A stretch of DNA of 64,000 nt, from the NCBI RefSeq assembly GCF_014646075.1, contig NZ_BMMT01000002.1, forward strand, positions 520,058-584,057, written 5' to 3'. Below, piece after piece: positions 1-9,515 of this stretch; position 1 is the first letter of the stretch, and every line of letters begins with the position of its first letter. The notes beneath the pieces are model-generated. The model ran no database searches. It saw only the letters and a program-made list of their open reading frames with translations, and was not told the origin of the DNA. The translations under genes and the position numbers were made by a program. This stretch comes from Saccharopolyspora thermophila (GTDB lineage Bacteria > Actinomycetota > Actinomycetes > Mycobacteriales > Pseudonocardiaceae).

Positions 1-1296
1 GTGCTCCGGCGGTTGCTGCGGGTGGATGATGTCGTAGACCTCGCGGAAGTTCTGCGCGCTACGTTCGGCCACATAGGACGGACTGTGCGCGAAATCCTCG
101 AAGCGGCGCAGATCCGCCTGCCGCAGGTCGATGTCGGGCACCTCGCCGGTCAGCCACTGCGCCATCGCCCGGCCCACCCCGGCGCCGTGCGTGATCCACA
201 CGGCCTCGGCCACCCAGAAGTTGTCGATCTCGTGGGACGGTCCCAGCACCGGCATCCCGTCCGCGGTGAACAGGAACAGGCCGTTCATGCCCTCGGTGAT
301 CTCGGTGCGCTCCAGCACCGGCAGCAGTTCCCGGGCGTCGGCCCAGGGCTTGGCGAAGTCCTCGGGCGTGAACTGCTGCACCGAGGCCATGCCCTTCCAG
401 CCGCCGCCCTCCGAGGGCGCCTCGGCACCCGCACCGGGCGCGGCGGTGGGCTGCAGGTCGCGGCTGTCCACCGGGATCGCGCGGTGCTGGTAGGAGCCGA
501 TGCCGTAGCGGTCGTGGATCTGGCGGAAGTACATGGAGCTGTCCTGGTGCCGCAGGATCGGCTGCGCCACCTCCTCGGCGCCCGCCACCAGGCCGGGCAC
601 CGGGCTGGTCACCGCGTACTGGTGCGCCAGCGGTTGGACCGGGATGGACACCCCGGCGAGCCGGCCGATCTTCGGTCCCCAGATCCCCGCACAGCACACC
701 ACGGTCTGCACCGCGACCTCACCCCGGGTGGTGCGTACGGCGCGGACCTTCCCGCCGTGGACGTCGAACCCGATCACCTCGGTGTTGCCGGCGAAACGCA
801 CCCCGCGCCGCCGTGCCTCGCGGGCCATCGCCTCGGCGGCGCGGACCGGTTTGGCGATGCCGTCGCTGGGCACGTGCAGTCCGCCGTGGATGCGGCCCGG
901 GTCGAGCTGCGGGATGCGGGCGTGCACCTGCCGCGGGTCGAGCAGTTCGGCCTCGATGCCCCAGGCGGCCGCCAGGCCGAGCTTGCGTTTGAGGTCGTCC
1001 CAGCGCTGCGGGGTCGCCGCCACCTCGATGCCGCCGACCCGGTGGAAGCAGGGGCGCCCGTCGAGTTCGAGCTCGGTGTAGGTCTGCACGGTGCGGGCGG
1101 CGAGCCGGCTGAGCATCTCCGACGGATTGGTCTGGAAGACCAGCCCGGGCGCGTGGGAGCTGGAGCCGCCGGTCGCGAACAGCGGTCCCTGCTCGACGAC
1201 GAGCACGTCGGTGACGCCCTGGCGGGCGAGGTGGTAGGCGGTGCTGCACCCGACGATCCCGGCGCCGATGACGAGCACTTGGGCGGTTGAATCCAT
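1..1296 (-). CDS. FAD-dependent oxidoreductase, dimethylglycine/sarcosine dehydrogenase-like (3' end outside window)
   Basis: This flavoprotein probably oxidises an N-methyl group of dimethylglycine or sarcosine. The ATG at 1296 opens a frame with no stop, and codon 432 falls on base 1, so the C-terminus lies outside the window. Residues 6-20 carry the dinucleotide-binding stretch VLVIGAGIVGCSTAYHL, followed by the GGSSSHAPG segment typical of the DAO fold of dimethylglycine dehydrogenases. The last visible residues, RSAQNFREVYDIIHP, resemble the end of the FAD domain in that family, where a GcvT-type folate-binding half usually follows; whether it does here cannot be seen. It lies downstream of the GntR regulator on the same strand and beside soxBDAG, which fits a joint role in betaine to glycine breakdown. 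The long plus-strand frame over it is a GC shadow. Confidence 0.85.
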   Translation of the reverse strand, partial: MDSTAQVLVIGAGIVGCSTAYHLARQGVTDVLVVEQGPLFATGGSSSHAPGLVFQTNPSEMLSRLAARTVQTYTELELDGRPCFHRVGGIEVAATPQRWDDLKRKLGLAAAWGIEAELLDPRQVHARIPQLDPGRIHGGLHVPSDGIAKPVRAAEAMAREARRRGVRFAGNTEVIGFDVHGGKVRAVRTTRGEVAVQTVVCCAGIWGPKIGRLAGVSIPVQPLAHQYAVTSPVPGLVAGAEEVAQPILRHQDSSMYFRQIHDRYGIGSYQHRAIPVDSRDLQPTAAPGAGAEAPSEGGGWKGMASVQQFTPEDFAKPWADARELLPVLERTEITEGMNGLFLFTADGMPVLGPSHEIDNFWVAEAVWITHGAGVGRAMAQWLTGEVPDIDLRQADLRRFEDFAHSPSYVAERSAQNFREVYDIIHPQQPPEH

Positions 1297-1540
1297 CGCT
1301 TCCGCCTTGTTGCGTCTACGACAACTCCCTGCGTTACCCGCAACAGTGCGCCTTCGGCAGGGGGCGCGTCAATGACACGTGCGAGTCAATTTGCGATTCG
1401 CCGGCGGTGGTCGATCACCGGCGGCACGACGGCACACTCCGTGGTCACCGGCGCGCGTCGGCGACCACGGATCCGTTGATGGGTAAGGAAGTTCCCCAGG
1501 CCGTGCCATCCTGGGCCGCTCGGGATGGCGGACGGAAGGG

Positions 1541-2197
1541 TCAGAGGACCTGGCGGATCGCCTGCTCGAAGTGGTCGACGTGGGCCACCGCGATGCGGTC
1601 GGCCCGGTCGGCGTCCGCGGCGATGACCGCCTTGAGCAGCTCGGCGTGCTCGCCGACGTGATCGGAGACGTCGGGCAGCCGGTCGAAGAACAGGTACCAG
1701 ATCCGCAGGGCCAGGTTGTAGTAGTGGTTCAGGGTGCCCTCGAGGTAGCGGTTGTGCGTGCAGCGGTAGATCGCGCGGTGCACCCTGGTGTCGACGTCCA
1801 TGATGACCGCCTGCTCGCCGGACACGTCCTTGGCGAGCAGCCGCAGCTGGTCCAACTCGGACCGCTCGGCCTCGCTGGCGCGCTCGGCGGCGCGCCGCGC
1901 GGCGTGCCCCTCCAGGCGGCGGCGCACGTCGGCGATCAGCGCGTGGTCGGTGATGTTGACCTCGGTGACGAAGCTGCCGCGGCGCGGGTAGATCGCCACC
2001 AGCGACTCGGCCTCCAACCGCTTGACCGCCTCCCGGAACGGGGTGCGCCCGATGCCCAGCTCGGTGGTCAGCGGCTCCTCCTGCACCGGGGCCCCCGGCG
2101 GCAGCTGCAGGGTCAGGATCAAATCGCGCAGCGTCAGGTACGCGCGCTCGGCCTGCGACAGGTTGTCGCCGGAACGGGAATTGACGCCTGCGGACAC
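1541..2197 (-). CDS. GntR family transcriptional regulator (FCD domain)
   Basis: A winged-helix HTH lies at about residues 15-80 (QEEPLTTELGIGRTPFREAV as recognition part), followed by an all-helical FCD ligand-binding domain with the expected metal-site residues (RLEGHAARRA, VHRAIY, HVGEHAELLKAV). That order defines the FadR/VanR branch of GntR repressors. I prefer the GTG at 2197: an ATG at 2218 is in frame but has no ribosome binding site and would overlap the promoter, while the GTG leaves a palindrome at 2219-2232 free upstream. It is divergent from soxB and upstream of the dimethylglycine dehydrogenase-like gene, so it probably controls both in response to a methylated glycine. The effector is inference. 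Confidence 0.88.
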   Translation of the reverse strand: MSAGVNSRSGDNLSQAERAYLTLRDLILTLQLPPGAPVQEEPLTTELGIGRTPFREAVKRLEAESLVAIYPRRGSFVTEVNITDHALIADVRRRLEGHAARRAAERASEAERSELDQLRLLAKDVSGEQAVIMDVDTRVHRAIYRCTHNRYLEGTLNHYYNLALRIWYLFFDRLPDVSDHVGEHAELLKAVIAADADRADRIAVAHVDHFEQAIRQVL

Positions 2198-2218
2198 GTC
2201 TCGTAGCCTACCCCACAT

Positions 2219-2232
2219 ACTGATATATCAGT
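2219..2232. promoter_or_regulatory. Perfect 14-bp palindrome, likely GntR operator
   Basis: The bases ACTGATATATCAGT are a perfect palindrome in the 96-bp gap between gntR and soxB. Its AT-rich centre and position fit a FadR/VanR-type operator that could control both divergent transcripts. The assignment to this regulator is inference. Confidence 0.6.
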
Positions 2233-2293
2233 TGCCGATAACGTCTGCGCTTTCTTTTCCGCTGGTCGTTCCCTCGCCCTGCTGGAGGCTGCG

Positions 2294-3514
2294 GTGGCCC
2301 CACCCCTTCTGCCCGAGCCGCCCGCGCGGCTGTGGCGCAACCCCGAACCCAGACGGCACTACGACGTGGTGATCGTCGGCTCCGGCGGCCACGGCCTGGC
2401 GACGGCCTACTACCTGGCACGCAACCACGGCATCCGGGACGTGGCGGTGCTGGAGCGCGGTTGGCTCGCGGGTGGCAACATGGCCCGCAACACCACGATC
2501 ATCCGCTCCAACTACCTCTTCGACGAGAGCGCCGCGCTGTACAACCACGCGCTCAACCTCTGGGAGCAGTTGCCCGCCGAGCTGGACTACGACTTCCTGC
2601 TCAGCCAGCGCGGGGTGCTCAACCTCGCGCACACCGAGCAGGAGGTGCGCGACTCGCGGCGGCGGGTGTTCGCCAACCAGCTCAACGGGGTCGACGCCGA
2701 GTGGGTGGAACCGGCCGAGATCGCCGAGCTGTGCCCGATCCTCAACCTCTCCCCGGACGTCCGCTACCCGGTGCTGGGCGCGACGTTGCAGCGCCGCGGC
2801 GGCATCGCCAAGCACGACCACGTGGCGTGGGCCTTCGCCCGCAAGGCCGACGAGTTCGGCGTGGACCTCATCCAGGGGTGCGAGGTCACGGGATTCCTCA
2901 CCGACGGGGACCGGGTGACCGGGGTGCGGACCTCCCGCGGGTCGATCGGCGCGGGCCGCGTGGCCCTCGCCGCGGCCGGGCGCACCACGCTGCTCACCGA
3001 CACGCTGGGGCTGCGGTTGCCGCTGCAGAGCCACCCGCTGCAGGCGCTGGTGTCGGAACTGCTGGAACCGGTGCATCCGTGCGTGGTGATGTCCAACCAC
3101 GTGCACGTCTACTGCAGCCAGGCGCACAAGGGCGAACTGGTGCTGGGCGCGGGCATCGACTCCTACAACGGCTACGGCCAGCGCGGCTCGGTGCACGTGA
3201 TCGAACGCCAGATGGCCGCGGCGCTGGAGCTGTTCCCGATCTTCGCGCGGGCACACGTGATCCGCACGTGGGCGGGCACAGTGGACGTCACGCCGGACGC
3301 CTCGCCGATCATCGGACCGACGCCCTACGAGAACCTGTTCCTCAACTGCGGCTGGGGAACAGGCGGGTTCAAGGCCACCCCCGCCGTGGGCTGGGTCTTC
3401 GCGCACACCATCGCCACCGGCCGCCCGCACCCGCTCAACGAGCCCTACGGCCTGGAGCGGTTCACCACCGGAGCCCTGATCGACGAACACGGCGCCGCCG
3501 CCGTCGCCCACTAG
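2294..3514 (+). CDS. soxB: Sarcosine oxidase, beta subunit
   Basis: This is the catalytic FAD/FMN subunit of heterotetrameric sarcosine oxidase (sarcosine + O2 + tetrahydrofolate to glycine, H2O2 and methylene-THF), a cytoplasmic enzyme. The 406 residues match family length. The nucleotide-binding motif [19 protein letters not shown] sits at residues 24-42 and [15 protein letters not shown] at 60-74. Histidines 174 and 176 (GGIAKHDH) lie where characterised beta subunits carry covalent FMN. The C-terminal [12 protein letters not shown] segment is also typical. The GTG start at 2294 has GGAGG about 7 bases upstream. It is the first gene of soxBDAG, with 23 bases before soxD. Confidence 0.96.
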   Translation: MAPPLLPEPPARLWRNPEPRRHYDVVIVGSGGHGLATAYYLARNHGIRDVAVLERGWLAGGNMARNTTIIRSNYLFDESAALYNHALNLWEQLPAELDYDFLLSQRGVLNLAHTEQEVRDSRRRVFANQLNGVDAEWVEPAEIAELCPILNLSPDVRYPVLGATLQRRGGIAKHDHVAWAFARKADEFGVDLIQGCEVTGFLTDGDRVTGVRTSRGSIGAGRVALAAAGRTTLLTDTLGLRLPLQSHPLQALVSELLEPVHPCVVMSNHVHVYCSQAHKGELVLGAGIDSYNGYGQRGSVHVIERQMAAALELFPIFARAHVIRTWAGTVDVTPDASPIIGPTPYENLFLNCGWGTGGFKATPAVGWVFAHTIATGRPHPLNEPYGLERFTTGALIDEHGAAAVAH

Positions 3515-3537
3515 CGAGAATCCTGGCTGGAGATCCC

Positions 3538-3795
3538 ATGTTGTTGATCCGCTGCCCCTGGTGCGGGCCCCGGGACGAGACCGAGTTCCGCTACGGCGGC
3601 CAGGCCCACGTGGCCCACCCGGACAACCCGGCCGACCTGGACGACGCGGCCTGGGCCGAGTACCTGTTCGTGCGCGACAACCCGCTCGGGTCCTTCCCCG
3701 AGCGCTGGGTGCACATCCACGGTTGCCGAAGGTGGTTCACCGTCGTCCGCGACACCGCGACCAACGAGATGGACCCCGAGGAGGTGGCGCGATGA
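3538..3795 (+). CDS. soxD: Sarcosine oxidase, delta subunit
   Basis: This small zinc-binding structural subunit of heterotetrameric sarcosine oxidase has 85 residues. Zinc ligands are visible as C6 and C9 (RCPWCG), H59/H61 and C63 ([11 protein letters not shown]), and the family hallmarks FRYGG and EYLFVRDNP are present. The ATG at 3538 is the only sensible start; the same frame is open further upstream only because of high GC. Its TGA overlaps the soxA start as ATGA, so translation of the two is coupled. Confidence 0.95.
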   Translation: MLLIRCPWCGPRDETEFRYGGQAHVAHPDNPADLDDAAWAEYLFVRDNPLGSFPERWVHIHGCRRWFTVVRDTATNEMDPEEVAR

Positions 3796-6626
3796 CCCGC
3801 CTCGGCATCGGCGGTCGCATCGACCGGACCCGCACCCTGCGGTTCACCTTCGACGGCATGGAGTTCACCGGCCACCCGGGCGACACGCTGGCCTCCGCGC
3901 TGCTGGCGAACGGGCGCGTCGAGGTCGGCCCGTCGATCTACCGCGACCGGCCCCGCGGCATCCTCACCGCCGACGGAACCGAGCCGAACGCCCTGGTGCA
4001 GGTGCTCAGCGGCGGACCCGAGCCGATGGTGCCCGCCACGCGGCTGGAGCTGTCCGACGGACTGCAGGTGGCCAGCCTGTCCGGCATCGGCTGGCTCAGC
4101 GACGCACCCGATCCCACCACCTACGACAAGAAGTACGTGCACGCCGACGTCGTGGTCGTCGGCGCCGGGCCGGCCGGGATCGCCGCGGCGCTGGCCGCCG
4201 GGCGCAGCGGCGCCCGCGTACTGCTGGTGGAGCAGGAGCGGGAGCTCGGCGGGACGCTGCTGGACGGCGGCGAGCGCATCGACGGCCGTCCCGCCGGCGA
4301 GTGGATCAGCCGGGCGGTGCGGGAGTTCGTCGAATCGCCGGAGGTGCGGGTGCTCACCCGCGCCACCACCGTCGGCCTCTACGACCACAACTACCTGCTC
4401 ATCGCCGAGCGCCGCGCCGACCGCCAGCGGCTGTGGCACGTCCGCGCCCAGCGCGTCGTGCTGGCCACCGGGGCGCACGAGCGGCCGATGGTGTTCGCCG
4501 ACAACGACCGGCCCGGGATCATGCTCGCCTCCGCGGTGCGCAGCTACCTCAAGCGGTACGCCGTGCTGCCGGGGCGGGACGCCGTCGTGGTGACCACGTC
4601 GGACAGCGCCTACCTGACGGCGTTCGACCTGGCCGGGGCCGGGGCGCGGGTCCGTGCGGTGGTCGACACCCGGCCGCGGCCGCCGCAGCGGCTCGTCGAG
4701 CAGGCCCACGCGATCGGGGCGCAGGTGTTCACCGGCTCGGCCGTCATCGGCACGTCCGGCCCGGGGCGGATCTCCGCGGCCCGCGTCGCCGGGATCGACG
4801 AGGCGGGGCTGATCAGCGGCGACCCGGTGGACCTGGACTGCGACCTGCTGGCCGTGTGCGGCGGCTGGAGTCCCGCGGTGCACCTGTTCAGCCAGGCGGG
4901 CGGCGCGCTGCGCTGGGACCGGCTGGTCGCGGGGTTCGTGCCGGAGCAGGCGCCCGGACTGCCCAAGGTGGTCGGCGCCGCCCGCGGCACCTACGACCTG
5001 GCGGGATGTCTGGCGCAGGGCCTGGCCGCCGGGGCCGAGGCGGCGACGGCCAGCGGGTTCCGGGTGGCCGCGCCCCCGGTGCCGCCGGTGGCGGGCGACC
5101 GCCCCGTCGCGCCGCCGCGCCCGCTGTGGGTGGTGCCCGCCGAGACCGGCGACCCGGCGCAGTGGACGGACCACTTCGTGGACCTGCAACGGGATTCCAC
5201 CGTCGCCGACGTGTGGCGCGCGGTCGGGGCCGGCCTGCGGTCGGTGGAGCACGTCAAGCGCCACACCACCATCGGCACCGGCAATGACCAGGGCAAGACG
5301 TCCGGGGTGAACGCGATCGGCGTGATCGCCGAGGCGCTGCGGGCCGAATCGCCCGGTGAGGTGGGCACCACCACGTTCCGCCCGCCCTACGCGCCGGTGT
5401 CGTTCGCGCTGCTGGCCGGGCGTGACCGGGGCGAGCTGCACGACCCGGTGCGCACCACCCCGATGCACTCCTGGCACGTCGCCCACGGGGCGAGGTTCGA
5501 AAACGTCGGCCAGTGGAAGCGCGCGTGGTACTACCCGCTACCCGGCGAGGACATGGACGCCGCCGTGCAGCGCGAGTGCCTGGCCGCGCGCACCGGGGTG
5601 GCGATGATGGACGCCACCACGCTGGGCAAGATCGAGATCGTCGGCCCGGACGCCCCGGAGTTCCTCAACCGCATCTACACCAACGCCTTCGCGAAGCTGC
5701 CGGTCGGCAAGGCGCGCTACGGCGTCATGTGCACCGCCGACGGCATGGTCTTCGACGACGGCGTCACCCTGCGGTTGGCCGAGGACCGCTACCTGATGAG
5801 CACCACCACCGGCAACGCCGCGGCCGTGCTGGACTGGCTGGAGGAGTGGTTGCAGACGGAGTGGCCGCAGCTGGCGGTGCACTGCACCTCGGTCACCGAG
5901 CAGTGGGCCACGGTGGCGGTCGTCGGTCCGGACTCGCGCGAGGTGGTGGCCCGGCTGGCCCCGGACCTGGACGTCTCGGCGGCGGCGTTCGGGTTCATGG
6001 AGTTCCGGGAGACCGTGCTGCGCAACGGGATTCCCGCCCGCATCTGCCGGATCTCGTTCTCCGGCGAGCTCGCCTTCGAGATCAACGTGGCGAGCTGGTA
6101 CGGGCTGGCGGTGTGGGAGGCGGTGTACGAGGCCGGGCAGGACTTCGGCATCACGCCGTACGGCACCGAGACCATGCACGTGCTCCGCGCGGAGAAGGGC
6201 TTCGTGATTGTCGGCCAGGACACCGACGGCACGGTGACGCCCCACGACCTGGGCATGGACTGGGTGGTGTCCACGCGCAAGGACTTCGTCGGCAAGCGCT
6301 CGTTCGCCCGACCCGACACCGCGCGCGCCGACCGCAAGCAGCTCGTCGGCCTGCTGCCGGTGGATCCGGCCGAACGGTTGCCGGAAGGCGCGCACCTGGT
6401 CGAACCGGATGTGCCGCTGGAGCCGCCGGTGCCGATGCTCGGGCACGTCACCTCCAGCTACCGCAGCGCCACCCTGGGCCGCACCTTCGCGTTGGCTCTG
6501 GTGCGGGGCGGGCGGCAGCGCATCGGCGAGGTGCTGCACGTGCCGGTCGACGGCCGGAGGATTCCGGTCGAGGTGACCAAGCCGGTGTTCTACGACGAGG
6601 AGGGAGCCCGCCGTGACGGTCGCTAG
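3792..6626 (+). CDS. soxA: Sarcosine oxidase, alpha subunit
   Basis: This is the large subunit of the tetrameric oxidase (944 residues, normal for the family). It begins with a ubiquitin/ferredoxin-like domain (1-100), then an NAD-binding Rossmann fold with [19 protein letters not shown] near 119-137, then a long GcvT-like half (about 565-940) that binds tetrahydrofolate and receives the methylene group. The phrases LARTG-like [14 protein letters not shown] and [16 protein letters not shown] are typical of that half. The ATG at 3792 overlaps the soxD stop, and the 3' end overlaps soxG by 14 bases. Long minus-strand frames across it are shadows. Confidence 0.96.
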   Translation: MTRLGIGGRIDRTRTLRFTFDGMEFTGHPGDTLASALLANGRVEVGPSIYRDRPRGILTADGTEPNALVQVLSGGPEPMVPATRLELSDGLQVASLSGIGWLSDAPDPTTYDKKYVHADVVVVGAGPAGIAAALAAGRSGARVLLVEQERELGGTLLDGGERIDGRPAGEWISRAVREFVESPEVRVLTRATTVGLYDHNYLLIAERRADRQRLWHVRAQRVVLATGAHERPMVFADNDRPGIMLASAVRSYLKRYAVLPGRDAVVVTTSDSAYLTAFDLAGAGARVRAVVDTRPRPPQRLVEQAHAIGAQVFTGSAVIGTSGPGRISAARVAGIDEAGLISGDPVDLDCDLLAVCGGWSPAVHLFSQAGGALRWDRLVAGFVPEQAPGLPKVVGAARGTYDLAGCLAQGLAAGAEAATASGFRVAAPPVPPVAGDRPVAPPRPLWVVPAETGDPAQWTDHFVDLQRDSTVADVWRAVGAGLRSVEHVKRHTTIGTGNDQGKTSGVNAIGVIAEALRAESPGEVGTTTFRPPYAPVSFALLAGRDRGELHDPVRTTPMHSWHVAHGARFENVGQWKRAWYYPLPGEDMDAAVQRECLAARTGVAMMDATTLGKIEIVGPDAPEFLNRIYTNAFAKLPVGKARYGVMCTADGMVFDDGVTLRLAEDRYLMSTTTGNAAAVLDWLEEWLQTEWPQLAVHCTSVTEQWATVAVVGPDSREVVARLAPDLDVSAAAFGFMEFRETVLRNGIPARICRISFSGELAFEINVASWYGLAVWEAVYEAGQDFGITPYGTETMHVLRAEKGFVIVGQDTDGTVTPHDLGMDWVVSTRKDFVGKRSFARPDTARADRKQLVGLLPVDPAERLPEGAHLVEPDVPLEPPVPMLGHVTSSYRSATLGRTFALALVRGGRQRIGEVLHVPVDGRRIPVEVTKPVFYDEEGARRDGR

Positions 6627-7230
6627 CCCGGCAGACCCGAGGGCCGCCGCCCTGTCCCTGCGCCGCAGCCCGCTGGCGGACCGGGCCGCCGAGCTCGCCG
6701 AGCGCGGCGGCGAGCGCGTCCGCCTCACCGAGGAGCCGTTCCTGACCCAGGTGGACCTGCGGGTGCACCCGGGCAGCCCGGCGGTGGCGCGCATCGAGCA
6801 CGCCCTCAACCTGGCGCTGCCGCACCACGAACCGAACCGGGTCAGCGGCGACGAGACCGCGGCGGCGCTGTGGCTGGGCCCGGACGAGTGGCTGCTGGTG
6901 GCGCCCGACGGCCACGCCGAGCGCGTGGTAAGCGCGGTCCGGGGCGCCCTCGCCGACTCCTTGGGGTCCACAGTGGACGTCTCGGCGAACCGGACGACGC
7001 TGCGCCTGTCCGGCCCGATGGCTCGCGAGGTCCTGGAGAAGGTGTGCTCCCTGGACCTGCACCCGCGGTCCTTCGGCCCGGGCCGCTGCGCCCAGACCCT
7101 GGTGGGCCGCACCCAGGCGATTCTCTGGCAGCTGAGTGCCGAACCGGCCTACCGCCTGCTGGTCCGCTGCTCGTTCGCGAACTACCTGGCGGACCTCCTC
7201 CTGGACGCGATGGGTGAATTCACCACCTGA
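6613..7230 (+). CDS. soxG: Sarcosine oxidase, gamma subunit
   Basis: This is the fourth structural subunit of heterotetrameric sarcosine oxidase, 205 residues. Recognisable SoxG features are [12 protein letters not shown] at the N-terminus, [13 protein letters not shown] in the middle and the late segment [18 protein letters not shown]. Subunit gamma resembles the GcvT fold and packs on alpha. The GTG at 6613 sits inside the 3' end of soxA, preceded by GGGAG, so it is translationally coupled. It is the last gene of the operon; a hairpin follows 22 bases after the stop. Confidence 0.93.
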   Translation: MTVASPADPRAAALSLRRSPLADRAAELAERGGERVRLTEEPFLTQVDLRVHPGSPAVARIEHALNLALPHHEPNRVSGDETAAALWLGPDEWLLVAPDGHAERVVSAVRGALADSLGSTVDVSANRTTLRLSGPMAREVLEKVCSLDLHPRSFGPGRCAQTLVGRTQAILWQLSAEPAYRLLVRCSFANYLADLLLDAMGEFTT

Positions 7231-7251
7231 TCACCGGAGACACCGACCACA

Positions 7252-7281
7252 TGCGGGGCGCCCTTCGCCGGGCACCCCGCA
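7252..7281. terminator. Hairpin between convergent soxG and flavoprotein gene
   Basis: The arms TGCGGGGcGCCC and GGGCaCCCCGCA pair with one mismatch around a 6-base loop. It lies in the 72-bp gap between convergent stops and probably ends transcription from both sides. There is no U-tract, as is usual in high-GC actinomycetes. Confidence 0.6.
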
Positions 7282-7302
7282 CTCGTCTGACCACCGCGGA
7301 TG

Positions 7303-8499
7303 TCAGGTTCTGGCCAGCAGGGGAGCGGGGGACGGGGCGAGCGCGGTGACCAGGCGACGGCGGTGGACCGCGAACTGCTTCGGGCTGTTCATCGCGAACA
7401 CCGCCGTCGTGCGGCCGCGGCGCTGGTAGGTCGCCACGAACCGGCGTGCCTTCAGCGAGCCATCCACGATGGTGATCCGGTCCTTCGGGCCCGCATACCC
7501 CGCGAACTGCAGCGTCGAACCGTACTGCCGGGACCAGAAGTGCGGCACTCCCGTGTAGGTGGCGACCGTGTGGCCCGCCAGCAGGTTGCGCACCGCCACC
7601 GGAGGCTGGTTCATCGCCGTGGACCAGTGGTCGCTGCGCACCGTGTGCGAGCGGTGCACCGGCTGGTAGCGGGCGACGGCGCCGACCGCCACCACGTTCG
7701 GCAGCGACGTCACGCAGCCGGAGTCGGTGACCACGCCGTCGCGCAGCTTCAGCCCGGAACCGCGCAGCCAGCGCGTGGCCGGTTCCGCGCCCACCTCGAC
7801 GACCACCACGTCGGCCGGGATGACCCGCCCGTCGGCGAGTTCGACGCCGGTGACCCGGTCCTCGACGAGCACCCGGCTGGCCGGGGTCCCGCACCACACC
7901 CGGACCCCGTGGTCCTCGTGCTGGGCGAAGCACAGCGGCGCCAGCTCGATGCCGAGGGTTCGCGCCAGCGGCAGGTGCTGGGCGTCGACCAGCGTGACCT
8001 GCGCGCCCAGCGAACGGCAGGTGGAGGCGATCTCGGTGCCGATCAACCCGCCACCGACCACCACCACGCGCGCGCCCGCGCGGATGTCCTCGCGCAGCGC
8101 CATCGCATCGTCGAGCGTGCGCAGCCGGTGGCAGCCGGGGATGTCGGCCTCGCCGGGCAGCGTCCGCCTGGTCGAACCGGTGGCCAGCACGACGCCGTCG
8201 GCGCGGACCTCGCTGCCGTCGGCGAGCACGACGGCACCGCGCCGGGGGTCCAGCCGGACGGCGGCCACACCCAACCGCCACTCCGCGTTGAGGTCCGCTT
8301 CCTCCTGTTCGGTGCCCAACAGGAGCTCGTCCGGCTGTACTGTGCCTGCCAGGAACTCCTTGGACAGCGGTGGGCGGTCGTAGGGCCGGTGGGATTCCGC
8401 GCCGATGATGACCAGGCGCCCGTCGAATCCCTGTTCACGCAGTTCCTGTGCGGCTCGCCAGCCCGCCAGGGACGAGCCGACGACCACAACGGTGTTCAT
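7303..8499 (-). CDS. FAD/NAD(P)-dependent oxidoreductase, ferredoxin-reductase type
   Basis: This pyridine nucleotide-disulfide oxidoreductase of the rubredoxin/ferredoxin reductase branch would pass electrons from NAD(P)H to a small iron-sulfur carrier. Seen in the 398 residues: FAD motif VVVVGSSLAGWRAAQELR near the N-terminus, the family phrase PYDRPPLSK, ATGSTRR, a second nucleotide motif VVVVGGGLIGTEIA near residue 146, and a reductase C-terminal domain with HFWSRQYG. The ATG at 8499 is chosen because a longer GTG/ATG frame to 8562 adds residues outside the fold and crosses the inverted repeat. It is divergent from an IclR gene. No ferredoxin, P450 or Rieske partner is present in the window. 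Confidence 0.88.
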   Translation of the reverse strand: MNTVVVVGSSLAGWRAAQELREQGFDGRLVIIGAESHRPYDRPPLSKEFLAGTVQPDELLLGTEQEEADLNAEWRLGVAAVRLDPRRGAVVLADGSEVRADGVVLATGSTRRTLPGEADIPGCHRLRTLDDAMALREDIRAGARVVVVGGGLIGTEIASTCRSLGAQVTLVDAQHLPLARTLGIELAPLCFAQHEDHGVRVWCGTPASRVLVEDRVTGVELADGRVIPADVVVVEVGAEPATRWLRGSGLKLRDGVVTDSGCVTSLPNVVAVGAVARYQPVHRSHTVRSDHWSTAMNQPPVAVRNLLAGHTVATYTGVPHFWSRQYGSTLQFAGYAGPKDRITIVDGSLKARRFVATYQRRGRTTAVFAMNSPKQFAVHRRRLVTALAPSPAPLLART

Positions 8500-8553
8500 G
8501 CTCGGACCACGGCCGGTGCGGCGGCCCCAGGGAATGACAACAAGCCGACCTCC

Positions 8554-8589
8554 GTTGCACAATATGGAACACCGCGTAGTATGTGCAAC
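8554..8589. promoter_or_regulatory. Inverted repeat GTTGCACA-N20-TGTGCAAC, candidate IclR operator
   Basis: Two perfect 8-base arms (8554-8561 and 8582-8589) are separated by 20 bases, two helical turns from start to start. The site is 55 bases upstream of the flavoprotein start and 85 bases before the divergent IclR start, ideal for a regulator controlling both. Binding by the adjacent IclR protein is inference. Confidence 0.55.
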
Positions 8590-8673
8590 AAATCTGACCC
8601 TTTTATTGCGACAACGTCAAGAGGGACAACGGCTGGTTCCGGTATGTGCACCTTGAGCGGATACGGTTGACCA

Positions 8674-9462
8674 GTGGGTAGCGCAGCTGAATCACGTGGA
8701 AGGAGTTCTGGCGCTCTGGTGCAGTCCGTCGATCGGGCTGTGACCGTCTTGGAACTGCTGGCGCGCAACGGCGAGGCCGGCATTACCGAGATCGCCGGGG
8801 AGCTGGGAGTGCACAAGTCAACGGCCTCCCGGCTGGTCAGCGTGCTCGAGGCACGGGGCCTGGTGGAGCAGCTCGGCGAGCGCGGCAAGTACGCCATCGG
8901 CTTCGGCATCGTCCGGCTGGCCGGGGCGGCGACCGAGCGGATGGACCTGCCGCGGCTCGGACGGCCGTTCTGCGAGTCGCTGGCCGCCGATCTGGGCGAG
9001 ACGGTCAACATCGCGATCCGGGACAACGACGTGGCCATCAACATCAGCCAGGCTCGCGGCCCCGCCGCTGTCACGGCGCACAACTGGGTCGGCCAGCGCA
9101 CGCCGCTGCACGCCACCTCCAGTGGCAAGGTGCTGCTGGCGCACGCGCCGACGGAGGACCAACAGGCGATCCTGTCCCGGCCCCTGGAGCGGTACACCAC
9201 CCGTACCGTCACCAACGCCACCCAGTTGCGCAAGGACTTCGAGCTCATCGTCCGCGACGGGTACGCGACCAGCTACGAGGAGCTGGAACTCGGACTCAAC
9301 GCCGCAGCGGTGGCGGTCTACAACAACGAGGGCGAGGTGATCGCGGCGTTGAGCGCCTCGGGCCCGTCGTACCGCTTCTCGCGCAAACGCATGCGTGAGG
9401 TGGTCGGCGCGATGCGCGTGGCCGCGAAGGAACTCTCCGAACAGCTCGGCTTCCTCGCGTAG
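8674..9462 (+). CDS. IclR family transcriptional regulator
   Basis: The N-terminal winged helix at residues 17-75 (ITEIAGELGVHKSTASRLVSVL segment) is followed by the IclR effector domain with the family phrases LHATSSGKVLLA and the late DGYATSYEELELGLNAAAVAV region. The length of 262 residues is normal. It has a GTG start at 8674; GGAAGGAG inside the N-terminal codons might instead serve a later GTG, so the start is a little uncertain. It is divergent from the ferredoxin-reductase-like gene across the inverted repeat at 8554-8589 and most likely represses or activates it and itself. Its ligand is unknown. Confidence 0.92.
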   Translation: MGSAAESRGRSSGALVQSVDRAVTVLELLARNGEAGITEIAGELGVHKSTASRLVSVLEARGLVEQLGERGKYAIGFGIVRLAGAATERMDLPRLGRPFCESLAADLGETVNIAIRDNDVAINISQARGPAAVTAHNWVGQRTPLHATSSGKVLLAHAPTEDQQAILSRPLERYTTRTVTNATQLRKDFELIVRDGYATSYEELELGLNAAAVAVYNNEGEVIAALSASGPSYRFSRKRMREVVGAMRVAAKELSEQLGFLA

Positions 9463-9515
9463 CGCCCCGCGCAGCCGGAGGCGGGTGCACCCCGACGCGC
9501 CGATGCGTGCCCCGG

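Noticed and set aside
1..1290. Long plus-strand open frame of 429 codons
   Set aside because: It is antisense to the dimethylglycine dehydrogenase-like gene, has no domain and is rich in Gly, His, Arg and Ala, as expected for a GC shadow.
1309..1344. Inverted repeat GTTGCG-N24-CGCAAC upstream of the dehydrogenase-like gene
   Set aside because: Six-base arms with a long spacer are expected by chance in sequence of this composition.
2228..7112. Long minus-strand frames across soxBDAG (2228-3511, 3591-5486, 5538-7112)
   Set aside because: All are shadows of the recognised sox genes on the plus strand; none has a motif or ribosome site.
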